Assembly: GCF_011759705.1 (NCBI RefSeq)
Contig: NZ_JAAOZF010000001.1
Coordinates: forward strand, 865,152-929,151
Length of the DNA: 64,000 nucleotides
Direction of reading: 5' to 3'
Origin: Microbacterium ulmi
GTDB taxonomy: Bacteria > Actinomycetota > Actinomycetes > Actinomycetales > Microbacteriaceae
Shown: positions 16,419 through 24,344 of the stretch, piece by piece
Position numbering within the stretch: position 1 is the stretch's first letter
Layout: each line of letters begins with the position of its first letter
Made by a program: the position numbers and the translations under genes
The notes under the pieces: model-generated
Database searches by the model: none
Told to the model about the DNA's origin: nothing
The model's input: only the letters and a program-made list of their open reading frames with translations

Positions 16419-17632
16419 GCGAGGGCTCCCGGGATGTCGAGGCCGTTGTGGCGCAGCATCCCGTGCCAGCGGATCGCCGCGAGCTCGGGGGCCTCGAGCG
16501 CTCCCGCCGCGTTCGCGAGCTCGACGATGCGCGACAGATGCGGGAGGCTGCGCGCCGAGTGGAGCCCGCCGACCAGCTGGAACGCGGGCTGGTGCCCGTT
16601 GAGCCACGAGAGGAACGCGACGCCCGTCTTGTAGTAGAACGTCGGCGCGGCGAAGACCTGCCTGCTGAGCGGCTCCGTCGGGCCGAGGATCTCGAGGTAG
16701 CGCGCCGGGTCGCCGTCGTCGAGCGCCTGGATCGCCGCGGACGCGACGGGGGCGAGCGCCGCGAAGGCGCCGAGGAGGGCGTCGGAGTGCCCGCGCGCCG
16801 ACGCCGGGTCGCGGGCAGGCTGCCGAGCGTCCGGAACGGAGTCGCCGCCGATGAGCCCGACGTAGTTGAAGTCGTCGCCCGTGAACATCCGCACGCCTTC
16901 GGGCAGCCGCTCCCGCACCGACACCTCGGCGTCGGCATCGAGGAGGCTCATCTTGACGCCCGCGACCTTGCCCGGGTCCTCGCGGATGACGTCCAGGAGG
17001 ACGTCGGATGCCGCGGCCCAGTCCTCCGACCCGAAGTAGCCCGCGAGCTCGGGGTCGAACGCGGTGCCGAGCCAGTGCAGCACGACGGGGGTCGTCGCCG
17101 CACGCAGCACGTCCCGGTACACGCGGCGGTAGTCGTCGGCGGATGCCGCGGCCCGCGCGAGGTGGCGGCTCGCCATGAGGACGGGTCCCGCACCCTGCTC
17201 CTCGGCGAAGTGCAGCTGCTCCTTGTACGCATCGGCGACGGCCTCGAGCGCGACGACGGGCTCGTCGAGGTGGTCGGTGTTGACGCCGACGACGACGCGC
17301 CCCCCTTCCTCCCCCGCGACCTCGGCCGACCGCGCGATGAGCTCGCGGGTCGCGGCGGCGTCCAGGCCCATGTTGCGCTGCGCCGTGTCCATCGCGTCGG
17401 CCACGCCGAGACCCCACGAGTACACGTGGCGGCGGAAGGCGAGCGTCGCGTCCCAGTCGACCTCGGCGGGCCGGCCCGGCGTGTTGTCGGCCCATGCGAG
17501 GGGGACGACGTGCGCGGCGGCGTAGGCGACGCGGCTGCGCAGCGGCCCGACGGGCGGGGTGAAGGCGGGGACCTGCGCGAGCTCGACGGTCGAGGTCGCG
17601 CCCGCGTCGGAGAGGAGCGTCAGCTGAGGCAT
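16415..17632 (-). CDS. DUF993 protein, DHDPS-fold aldolase-like
   Basis: A 405-aa protein of the DUF993 family, related to dihydrodipicolinate synthase. Lys227 in VAGVKMSLLD is in the position of the Schiff-base lysine of DHDPS-type class I aldolases, and a strand ending in VLHWLGT precedes it. The family has no established reaction that I know of. The start is ATG at 17632-17630, 5 nt after the stop of the oxidoreductase gene; it overlaps the isomerase gene by 4 nt. Together with a downstream glycerate kinase, a retro-aldol cleavage releasing a C3 acid is an attractive hypothesis. Confidence 0.85.
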   Translation of the reverse strand: MPQLTLLSDAGATSTVELAQVPAFTPPVGPLRSRVAYAAAHVVPLAWADNTPGRPAEVDWDATLAFRRHVYSWGLGVADAMDTAQRNMGLDAAATRELIARSAEVAGEEGGRVVVGVNTDHLDEPVVALEAVADAYKEQLHFAEEQGAGPVLMASRHLARAAASADDYRRVYRDVLRAATTPVVLHWLGTAFDPELAGYFGSEDWAAASDVLLDVIREDPGKVAGVKMSLLDADAEVSVRERLPEGVRMFTGDDFNYVGLIGGDSVPDARQPARDPASARGHSDALLGAFAALAPVASAAIQALDDGDPARYLEILGPTEPLSRQVFAAPTFYYKTGVAFLSWLNGHQPAFQLVGGLHSARSLPHLSRIVELANAAGALEAPELAAIRWHGMLRHNGLDIPGALA

Positions 17633-17637
17633 CCCGC

Positions 17638-18846
17638 TCACTCCAGAGTCAGGGCGGGAAGCTCGATCCTGCGGCCCTCGCGGCTCGAGCGCAGGCCCGC
17701 CTCGGCCAGCCGCACGCCGCGGGCGCCCGCGAGCAGATCGAACTCGTAGGGGGTGCCGAGCACGTAGGAGACGAGGAAGTCCTCCCACTGCTGCTTGAAG
17801 CCGTTCTGGAAGACGTCGTTGGCGGGCACCTCGGCCCAGTCGGCGCCGTAGTCGTGCGTGTCGGCGAGGTCGGGGTTCCACACCGGCTTGGGGGTGGCGT
17901 TGCGGTGCTGGATCTTGGCGCCGAACAGTCCGACGACGGCGGAGCCGTGCGTCCCGTCCACCTGGAACTCGACGAGCTCGTCGCGGTTGACGCGCACGGT
18001 CCACGACGAGTTGATCTCGGCGATCGCGCCGCCCTCGAGCTCGAAGATGCCGTATGCGGCATCCTCCGCCGTCGCGGTGTAGTGGTCGCCGTTCTCGTCC
18101 CAGCGGTCCGCGACGTGCACGGCGGCCTGCGCGTAGACGCTCCTGACCGGGCCGAACAGGTTCTCGAGGACGTAGTTCCAGTGCGGGAACATGTCGGAGA
18201 TGATGCCGCCGCCGTCCTCCGCGCGGTAGTTCCAGCTGGGCCGCTGCGCGGGCTGCCAATCGCCCTCGAAGACCCAGTAGCCGAACTCTCCGCGGATCGA
18301 GAGGACGCGGCCGAAGAAGCCCGAGTCGATGAGGCGGCGCAGCTTCTGCAGGCCGGGGAGGTACAGCTTGTCGTGGACGACGCCCGTCTTGATGCCGGCG
18401 GCGCCGGCGAGGCGGGCGAGCTCGAGCGCCTCGTCGACCGATTCGGCCGTGGGCTTCTCGGTGTAGATCGCCTTGCCGGCCGCGATGGCCTTGCGGATGG
18501 CCGCCGCCCGCGCCTTGGTGACGAGGAAGTCTGCGTAGATCTCCCAGCGCGGGTCGGCGAGGGCCGCGTCGAGGTCGGTCGTGCAGTCCTCGATGCCGTG
18601 CGCCGCCGCGAGCTCGGCGAGCTTGACGGCGTTCCGGCCCACGAGGAGGGGCTTGACGGTGACCCTCGTGCCGTCGGGGAGCTCGACCCCGCCCTGGTCG
18701 CGGATCGCGAGGATCGAGCGAACGAGGTGCTGCCGGTAGCCCATGCGGCCCGACACGCCGTTCATGATGATCCCGATCTCGCGGGCGTGGGGGCGGGCGG
18801 CGGATGTCTCGGCCGGCGCCGCCGCGAGGGTTGTCGTCTCTGACAT
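17638..18846 (-). CDS. Gfo/Idh/MocA-family oxidoreductase
   Basis: NAD(P)-dependent sugar or inositol dehydrogenase family, 402 aa, cytosolic. The Rossmann part starts with IGIIMNGVSGRMGYRQHLVRS, an unusual dinucleotide motif (NGVSGRMG), and the EKP motif appears in IYTEKPTAES. The C-terminal alpha/beta substrate domain includes YRAEDGGGIISDMFPHWNYV with likely catalytic residues. The start is ATG at 18846-18844 with GGAAAC upstream. It is the first gene of the Gfo-DUF993-isomerase-LacI-glycerate kinase operon. A palindrome at 18917-18930 and a -10-like TAGGCT (18938-18933) lie upstream. Confidence 0.9.
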   Translation of the reverse strand: MSETTTLAAAPAETSAARPHAREIGIIMNGVSGRMGYRQHLVRSILAIRDQGGVELPDGTRVTVKPLLVGRNAVKLAELAAAHGIEDCTTDLDAALADPRWEIYADFLVTKARAAAIRKAIAAGKAIYTEKPTAESVDEALELARLAGAAGIKTGVVHDKLYLPGLQKLRRLIDSGFFGRVLSIRGEFGYWVFEGDWQPAQRPSWNYRAEDGGGIISDMFPHWNYVLENLFGPVRSVYAQAAVHVADRWDENGDHYTATAEDAAYGIFELEGGAIAEINSSWTVRVNRDELVEFQVDGTHGSAVVGLFGAKIQHRNATPKPVWNPDLADTHDYGADWAEVPANDVFQNGFKQQWEDFLVSYVLGTPYEFDLLAGARGVRLAEAGLRSSREGRRIELPALTLE

Positions 18847-18916
18847 CGTGTTTCCGTTTCTGGATGGTCCCGCGTCGTGCGGGACGTGTGTCTGTGCGAT
18901 CGCTCGAAGATCGCTC

Positions 18917-18930
18917 GGTAAGCGCTTTCC
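18917..18930. promoter_or_regulatory. LacI-type operator, GGTAAGCGCTTTCC
   Basis: A near-perfect palindrome centred on AGCGCT at 18921-18926, 71-84 bp before the oxidoreductase start. On the minus strand a -10-like TAGGCT lies immediately upstream of it, so the operator would cover the transcription start. The same core occurs at 23031-23045 and 24297-24314. Confidence 0.7.
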
Positions 18931-19022
18931 CAGCCTATCGTGCCATGCATGCCGTCGCTCGTGCAACGGCTTCGCGCCGCTCAGCAGGGAGCGCCGCCGA
19001 TCGGCTCATGCCCGGTCGCTGC

Positions 19023-19709
19023 TCATCGCTCCCCCTCCACGGGCTCGGCGCCGCGACGGCGGCGCTCGGGCACGGCGACGAGCGCGAGCGCGAGCAGCCC
19101 CAGCCCTGGGACGGCGAGCGGCGGAAGCTGCCATGTGAGCAGCGCGAGCGCGAGGACGGCGCCGGCGGTGTAGAGCGCCGCGACCGGGTCGGCGTCGAGC
19201 CGGTCCCTGAGCCCGCCGACGGCGGCGCGCCATCCCGTTCGGGGCTCCCACGCCCCTGCGGCGAGCGCGACGCACGTCGCGAGCGCGAGGAGGGCCAACG
19301 CGGCGACGGCCAGCATGACGCGTCCGACCGGAGAGGGGTCGCTGCCTGCCAGGCCCAGCGCGAACAGCGCGAGCGCTGCCACGACGACCGCGCCGGCGCC
19401 GACGCCGACCCCGCCCGCGAGCGCCGCGCGCACGTCGCGCCAGAACGCGGCGAGGCCCGACGACTCGGCGTGCACGTAGCGGCGCAGGTGCCGGGCTCCC
19501 GCGGCGAGGGCTGCGGGGGCCGTCACGACGGGGAGCGAGACGACGGCGACGAGGATGCCGACCAGCAGCGTCTCGCCCAGCAGCGCGAACCAACTCGTCG
19601 CGCCGGGGAACAGCGGCAGCGCCGACCGGTCGTCGCGCGGGCCCGAGCCCGATGCCGCCGCTCGCGCGGCGCTGCGCTGCGCGGCTGCGGCCCTGCGCGC
19701 CGCGCTCAT
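19023..19709 (-). CDS. YesL family protein (DUF624)
   Basis: Membrane protein of 228 aa, with about four to five hydrophobic segments (LLVGILVAVVSLPVVTAPAA; a long Ala/Val/Leu segment near 110; another near 140; one near the C-terminus). DUF624/YesL proteins are commonly encoded beside CUT1 sugar importers but their role is not established. The start is ATG at 19709-19707, overlapping the TGA of the preceding permease (ATGA), so it belongs to the transporter operon. The N-terminus is Ala/Arg-rich and cytosolic. Confidence 0.82.
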   Translation of the reverse strand: MSAARRAAAAQRSAARAAASGSGPRDDRSALPLFPGATSWFALLGETLLVGILVAVVSLPVVTAPAALAAGARHLRRYVHAESSGLAAFWRDVRAALAGGVGVGAGAVVVAALALFALGLAGSDPSPVGRVMLAVAALALLALATCVALAAGAWEPRTGWRAAVGGLRDRLDADPVAALYTAGAVLALALLTWQLPPLAVPGLGLLALALVAVPERRRRGAEPVEGER

Positions 19710-20617
19710 CCCTTCAGTCCCTGCGTCGCGACCCCCTGGATGAGGAAGCGCTGGAAGAACAGGAAGAACAGCAGCACGGGGATGAGGGCGACGAAGGATG
19801 CCGCGACCGTCGCGCCGTAGTCGGACGTGCTCGTCGCGTCGTTGAAGAGCCGCAGCGCGACGGGGAGGGTGTAGTTCTCGGGAGAGGTGAGGTAGATCAG
19901 CGGCGCGAAGAAGTCGTTCCACGTCCAGATGAACGAGAAGATCGCGGCCGTGATGAGCGCAGGGCGGATGAGCGGGACGATGATGGCCCAGAAGATCCGG
20001 ATGTGGCCCGCCCCGTCGATGCGCGCAGCCTCGTCGAGCTCGCGCGGGATGTTGCGGATGAACTGCACCATCAGGAAGACGAAGAACGCCTCGACCGCGA
20101 GGAACTTGCCCAGCAGCAGCGGCACATACGTGTCGATGAGGTCGAGCTGATTGAAGATGATGTACTGCGGGATGATGATGACGTGGAACGGCAGCAGGAG
20201 CGTTCCGATCATCGCGGCGAAGAGGATGCCGACGCCCTTGAACGGGATGCGCGCGAACGCGTAGGCCGCGAGCGCCGACGAGGCGAGCGTCCCCACGACC
20301 GCGAGGCTCGCGACGATCGCCGAGTTCGCGAAGAAGCGCCACAGCGGCACGCCCGCGATGCCACCCCACACCTTCACGTAGTTGTCGAACGTCGGGCTCA
20401 GCGCGAGCAGCCCCGAGTTCTGCCCGAACTCGCTCGACGGCTTGAACGAGGCGAACACGAGCCACACGATCGGGTAGAGCACGACCGCCGTGAGAGCGAT
20501 GAGCACGACGAGCCAGATGACGGTCGCCACGGGGTTGCGGCGCGGTCCGCCGAAGCGGCGCCGCCTGCCGAGAGCGCGCGCGTCGGCCGTGGTGATGGTC
20601 TCGGTGACGGTGGTCAT
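19706..20617 (-). CDS. CUT1 carbohydrate ABC transporter permease (second subunit)
   Basis: Inner-membrane permease of 303 aa with about six membrane helices. The EAA loop is EAARIDGAGHIRIFWAIIVP. The start is ATG at 20617-20615, overlapping the TGA of the first permease gene (ATGA), and its own stop overlaps the YesL gene. It forms a heterodimer with the product of 20614-21603. The ATPase is missing from the cluster. The substrate is unknown, probably an oligosaccharide or glycoside given the neighbouring GH35 and oxidoreductase genes. Confidence 0.92.
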   Translation of the reverse strand: MTTVTETITTADARALGRRRRFGGPRRNPVATVIWLVVLIALTAVVLYPIVWLVFASFKPSSEFGQNSGLLALSPTFDNYVKVWGGIAGVPLWRFFANSAIVASLAVVGTLASSALAAYAFARIPFKGVGILFAAMIGTLLLPFHVIIIPQYIIFNQLDLIDTYVPLLLGKFLAVEAFFVFLMVQFIRNIPRELDEAARIDGAGHIRIFWAIIVPLIRPALITAAIFSFIWTWNDFFAPLIYLTSPENYTLPVALRLFNDATSTSDYGATVAASFVALIPVLLFFLFFQRFLIQGVATQGLKG

Positions 20618-21603
20618 CGTGAGTCTCCCGAGTAGTGCACCCACGATTTCGAGGTGCGGAACATGATGACGGCGACGATGGCGACGAAGATCACGACGAC
20701 CCAGGCGATCGCGGACGCATAGCCCATCTGGCCGTCGGAGAAGCCGCGCTTGTACATGTACAGCGTGATGAAGTTGAGCATCCCACCGGGGCTGCCCGAG
20801 CCGTTGGAGATGATGAACGCCGATCCGAAGACCTGGAACGCGTGGATCGTCTCGAGCAGCAGGTTGAAGAAGATGACGCTCGAGAGCATGGGAACCGTGA
20901 CGTTCCAGAACTTGCGGATAGGCCCTGCGCCGTCCACCTCCGCGGCTTCGTAGAGCTCGGTCGGGATCTGCTTGAGCCCGGCGAGGAAGATGACCATGGG
21001 GGCGCCGAACTGCCACACCGCAAGGATGATCATCATGGGGATCGCGAGGTCGACGTTGCCGACCCACCCGCCGAGGTCGATGCCGAAGAAGCTCAGCGAG
21101 TTGTCGACAGGGCCGCCCGTCGTGAACATCGCGCGCCACACGATCGCGACCGAGACGCTGGCCCCGATGAGACTCGGAGCGTAGAACGCGGAGCGGAAGA
21201 AGCCCGATCCGCGTGTGAAGTAGTTCAGCAGCATCGCCACGGCGAGAGCCCCTGCGAGCTTGATCGGGGTGCCGATCAGGACGTACTGCAGCGTCACGCC
21301 GACGGACTTGAGGAAGACCTGGTCCTGCGTGAACATGCGGACGTAGTTGTCCAGGCCGATCCACTGCGGCGGCTGGAAGATGTTGTACTTCGTGAACGAG
21401 AGGTACAGCGAGATCAGCATCGGCCCGATCGTGAGGCCGAGGAACCCGATGAGCCACGGGGTGAGGAAGCCGTATCCCGCGCGGGTCTCTCTGCGCGAGA
21501 GGGCGGTGGCCCCTGGCCGCGCCCCCCGGGTCGTCCGGCTCACGGCCGGACGACCCGAGGTCGCCGTCGGCGCCCCTCCGGGTGTCTGAGTGTCGGTTGT
21601 CAC
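20614..21603 (-). CDS. CUT1 sugar ABC transporter permease (first subunit)
   Basis: Inner-membrane permease of 329 aa with a 40-residue Ser/Thr/Arg-rich cytosolic N-terminus and about six helices. The EAA loop is EAAEVDGAGPIRKFWNVTVP. The start is GTG at 21603-21601 with a clear GAAGGAG site 7-8 nt before it. It follows the binding-protein gene by 38 nt and overlaps the second permease by 4 nt. It works in sugar import together with the binding protein at 21642-22937. Confidence 0.92.
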   Translation of the reverse strand: MTTDTQTPGGAPTATSGRPAVSRTTRGARPGATALSRRETRAGYGFLTPWLIGFLGLTIGPMLISLYLSFTKYNIFQPPQWIGLDNYVRMFTQDQVFLKSVGVTLQYVLIGTPIKLAGALAVAMLLNYFTRGSGFFRSAFYAPSLIGASVSVAIVWRAMFTTGGPVDNSLSFFGIDLGGWVGNVDLAIPMMIILAVWQFGAPMVIFLAGLKQIPTELYEAAEVDGAGPIRKFWNVTVPMLSSVIFFNLLLETIHAFQVFGSAFIISNGSGSPGGMLNFITLYMYKRGFSDGQMGYASAIAWVVVIFVAIVAVIMFRTSKSWVHYSGDSR

Positions 21604-21641
21604 GGTCGACTCCTTCGGGGACGCGACGGGGGTGGTGCGGA

Positions 21642-22937
21642 TCAGCCGAGAACCGTGGAGATCTCGCTGAAGAACTGCGTGACGGCGTCGTCGACGGTCG
21701 TCGTGCCGAGGCCGATCTCCGTGCCGAGGACGCGGAACTTCTCCTCCAGCGTGCCGTAGCCCACGACCGGGACGGGCGGAGCGTCGCCCAGGCGATCGGC
21801 GATCGCGGACTCGTAGTCGTAGACCTTCTGCGACAGCGGGTCGAGGTCGACGCCGGCGAGCTGCGTCGAGGACGCCGGGATGCCGCGGTTCGTGCCGAAG
21901 GCGGCGCCGACCTCTTCGCTGTTGAGCAGGAAGTCGACGAGCGTCGCGGCCGCCTCGGGGTGCTCGGTGCTGGCCGAGATCGCGTGCAGCATGGACGGCT
22001 TCAGGTAGAGGTCCTTCGACCCCTCCTTCGCGGTGGGGGGCGCGACGACGCTCAGGGCGTCCGCCTCCACGCCCAGGTCGCCGAGGTACCCGGCGCCGAA
22101 GTTGTCCCACGTGAGCTCGCTCGCCGCGAGGCCGCCGCCGAAGCCGGACTTCGGGTAGATCTCCTCGAGCCGCTGCTGCGGAACGGAGGCGCCGGCGCGC
22201 AGCGCGTCGCCCTGCTCCCAGAACGCCGAGAGGTCGTCCTCGGTGAAGCCGGGAGTGCTGTCGTCGTTGAAGAGGTTCTTGCCCTCTGCGCGCAGCTGCA
22301 GCTCGAAGTTCTGGATGCGGCCCGTCCAGTCGCTGGCGCCCCAGACGGATCCGCCGCCCGCGTCGGTGACGTCGGCGATCCAGTCGCTGTAGTCCTCCCA
22401 CGACCCGTCGCCTTCGTAGCCGTCGACCCCGACGGTGTCGAGCAGCTGGTCGTTGAGGAACATCGCCCACGCGTTCGTGCCGACCGGCAGCGCCGTGGTG
22501 GTGTCGTCGACGACGCCGATGCTCAGCGCCTGCTCGCTGAAGCCGTCCGTCGAGATGATGTTGCCGAGGTAGGGCCCGAGGTCGAGCAGCAGCCCGTTCT
22601 CCGAGTACTGACGCAGGTACGAGTAGTCGAACTGCATCACGTCGGGAAGGTCGCCGCCCGCGGCCTCGATCTGGCGCTTCTCCCAGAACTCGGGGAAGCC
22701 CAGGAACGAGGCGTTGACGGTGATGTTGGGGTACTCCTCGTTGAAGGCCGCGATCGCCTTCGTGTACATGTCGGCGCGCACGTCATTGCCCCAGAACGCG
22801 AGGTCGAGGGTGACCTTCTCGTTCGGGTCGAACGTGGGTGCGGTCTCGGCCGGCTCGCCGCCGGCGCAGCCGGCGAGGGCGAGAGCGGCCCCGGTCGCGA
22901 TCGCGACTCCCGCGAATGCCCGCTTGGTGCTGAACAT
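21642..22937 (-). CDS. Lipoprotein sugar-binding protein of CUT1 importer
   Basis: Extracellular solute-binding protein family 1, 431 aa. The signal peptide has Lys-Arg, a hydrophobic core and lipobox LAGC at about residues 21-24, followed by a short GGEPAE linker. The mature protein starts VTLDLAFWGNDVRADMYTKA, typical for binding proteins of oligosaccharide importers, and contains NAWAMFLNDQLLDTVG, a usual ligand-binding region. The start is ATG at 22937-22935 with AGAGAGGA upstream. It is the first gene of the binding protein-permease-permease-YesL operon, with an operator at 23031-23045. Confidence 0.93.
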   Translation of the reverse strand: MFSTKRAFAGVAIATGAALALAGCAGGEPAETAPTFDPNEKVTLDLAFWGNDVRADMYTKAIAAFNEEYPNITVNASFLGFPEFWEKRQIEAAGGDLPDVMQFDYSYLRQYSENGLLLDLGPYLGNIISTDGFSEQALSIGVVDDTTTALPVGTNAWAMFLNDQLLDTVGVDGYEGDGSWEDYSDWIADVTDAGGGSVWGASDWTGRIQNFELQLRAEGKNLFNDDSTPGFTEDDLSAFWEQGDALRAGASVPQQRLEEIYPKSGFGGGLAASELTWDNFGAGYLGDLGVEADALSVVAPPTAKEGSKDLYLKPSMLHAISASTEHPEAAATLVDFLLNSEEVGAAFGTNRGIPASSTQLAGVDLDPLSQKVYDYESAIADRLGDAPPVPVVGYGTLEEKFRVLGTEIGLGTTTVDDAVTQFFSEISTVLG

Positions 22938-23030
22938 CGTTGTCCTCTCTTGAACGTCTGCGTTCCTGTCGCCCGCCGAACGTCCGTTGTCCATTGCAGT
23001 CGGCGCGATCCCGGGTGCTGAGGGGAGAAT

Positions 23031-23045
23031 GGGAAAGCGCTTGCC
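23031..23045. promoter_or_regulatory. LacI-type operator, GGGAAAGCGCTTGCC
   Basis: Palindrome with the same AAGCGCTT centre as the sites at 18917 and 24297. It lies 94-108 bp upstream of the binding-protein start. Together the three sites predict one repressor controlling the transporter, the two oxidoreductase genes and the beta-galactosidase. Confidence 0.7.
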
Positions 23046-23150
23046 GACCAAGCTAACACGCCCTCCGTCGTGAGGACAAGGACCGAATGACACGATTCAA
23101 TCACGGGCGGCCGACGGAGCCGGCATGCACGTGCCGCGCTCGGACTCCCG

Positions 23151-24245
23151 TCAGGGACGACCGCCGCGCAGGTCTGTCACGGGGCTCGCGAAGCCGGCCC
23201 GATGAGTGGGATGCGCGGCGAGATCGGCGCGCGACACGGCAGCCCCGTCGGCCGCGGCCGATGCGTAGATCGCAGCGACGAGCTCGAACGAACGCGCCGG
23301 CTCGTCGGCCGTCGGGGGGAGCGGCCGGCCCGCGAGCAGCGCGTCGAACACGTCCCGCAGGAGCGGCGCATGGTCGCTGCGCTCCTCCGCGTCCGGCAGC
23401 GCCCAGGCCTCCGCCTCCTGCTCGAACCCGGGCGCGGCCGTGATCCGCCAGTCGTCGTGACCGTGGCCGTACAGGTGGTCGACCGTGACGGTCGCCTTCT
23501 GCGTGTCGATCCGGAGAGAGCTCGTCTGCCGCGGCGAGACCGCGCTCGTGACGACCTGCGCGACGACGCCGCTCGCGAACAGGATCGTCGCGGTCGAGGC
23601 ATCCTCCGTCTGCGTCTCGCGGTCGAGACGCCACAGCCGCCCCTGCACGCTGGCCCAGTCGCCGAGGAGGAACGCGAGAAGGTCCAGCTGATGGATGCCG
23701 TGCCCCAGCGTCGTGCCGCCGCCCTCGGTCTCCCAGCTGCCCCGCCATGGCACGGCGAAGTACGCGGCGTCGCGGTACCAGAGCGTCTGGCAGACGGCGA
23801 TGAGCGGACGCCCGAGGGCACCGTCCTGAAGGAGACCGCGGACGTGGGCGGCCGCCGTGCCCGTGCGCTGCTGGAACACGACCGCGAGCTGCCGGCCCGC
23901 CGAGGCGGCCGCCGCCCGCATGTCGTCGAGCTCGTCGAGCGACGCGGCGGGCGGCTTCTCGACGACGACGTGCGCGCCCGCGGCGAACGAGGCGAGGGCC
24001 TGCCCGCGGTGCGCGCCCGGCGGCGTGCAGACGAGGACGACGTCGGGATGCTCCGCCGCGAGCAGGTCGTCGAGCGTGTCGTAGACGGCCGGGCGGCCCC
24101 ACTCGGCGGCGAAGGCGTCGGCCGCCGAGCGCGACAGATCCGCGACCGCGACGAGCTGTGCGCGCGGATGCGCCGCGACGGCGCGGGCGTGGAGGTGGGC
24201 GACGGCGCCGGTGCCGACGATGGCGCAGCGGAGGGACGTGGTCAT
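23151..24245 (-). CDS. Gfo/Idh/MocA-family oxidoreductase
   Basis: NAD(P)-dependent dehydrogenase family, 364 aa, cytosolic. The Rossmann motif is AIVGTGAVAHLHARAV, followed by LVCTPPGAHRGQ and the EKP motif in VVVEKPPAASLDEL at about residue 95. HGIHQLDLLAFLLG near 190 contains the usual catalytic histidine region. The start is ATG at 24245-24243 with GAGG upstream. It is divergent from the GH35 gene across a shared operator, and 213 nt upstream of the binding-protein gene on the same strand. It may oxidise a sugar released by the GH35 enzyme; substrate unknown. Confidence 0.9.
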   Translation of the reverse strand: MTTSLRCAIVGTGAVAHLHARAVAAHPRAQLVAVADLSRSAADAFAAEWGRPAVYDTLDDLLAAEHPDVVLVCTPPGAHRGQALASFAAGAHVVVEKPPAASLDELDDMRAAAASAGRQLAVVFQQRTGTAAAHVRGLLQDGALGRPLIAVCQTLWYRDAAYFAVPWRGSWETEGGGTTLGHGIHQLDLLAFLLGDWASVQGRLWRLDRETQTEDASTATILFASGVVAQVVTSAVSPRQTSSLRIDTQKATVTVDHLYGHGHDDWRITAAPGFEQEAEAWALPDAEERSDHAPLLRDVFDALLAGRPLPPTADEPARSFELVAAIYASAAADGAAVSRADLAAHPTHRAGFASPVTDLRGGRP

Positions 24246-24296
24246 GCGGATGCCTCGCGTCTCAGGATGGGGCACCCACCACCCTACGATCCCGCA

Positions 24297-24314
24297 TGGG
24301 AAAGCGCTATCCCA
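24297..24314. promoter_or_regulatory. LacI-type operator TGGGAAAGCGCTATCCCA with -10 box
   Basis: An 18-bp near-perfect palindrome in the 99-bp divergent region between the oxidoreductase (minus) and GH35 (plus) genes. A -10-like TACGAT lies at 24285-24290 just before it on the plus strand, so the operator would start at about +1 of the GH35 transcript. It is the best of the three sites with this core. Confidence 0.75.
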
Positions 24315-24344
24315 CGCGCAGCGGCGGGCAATAGAGTGTTCCGC

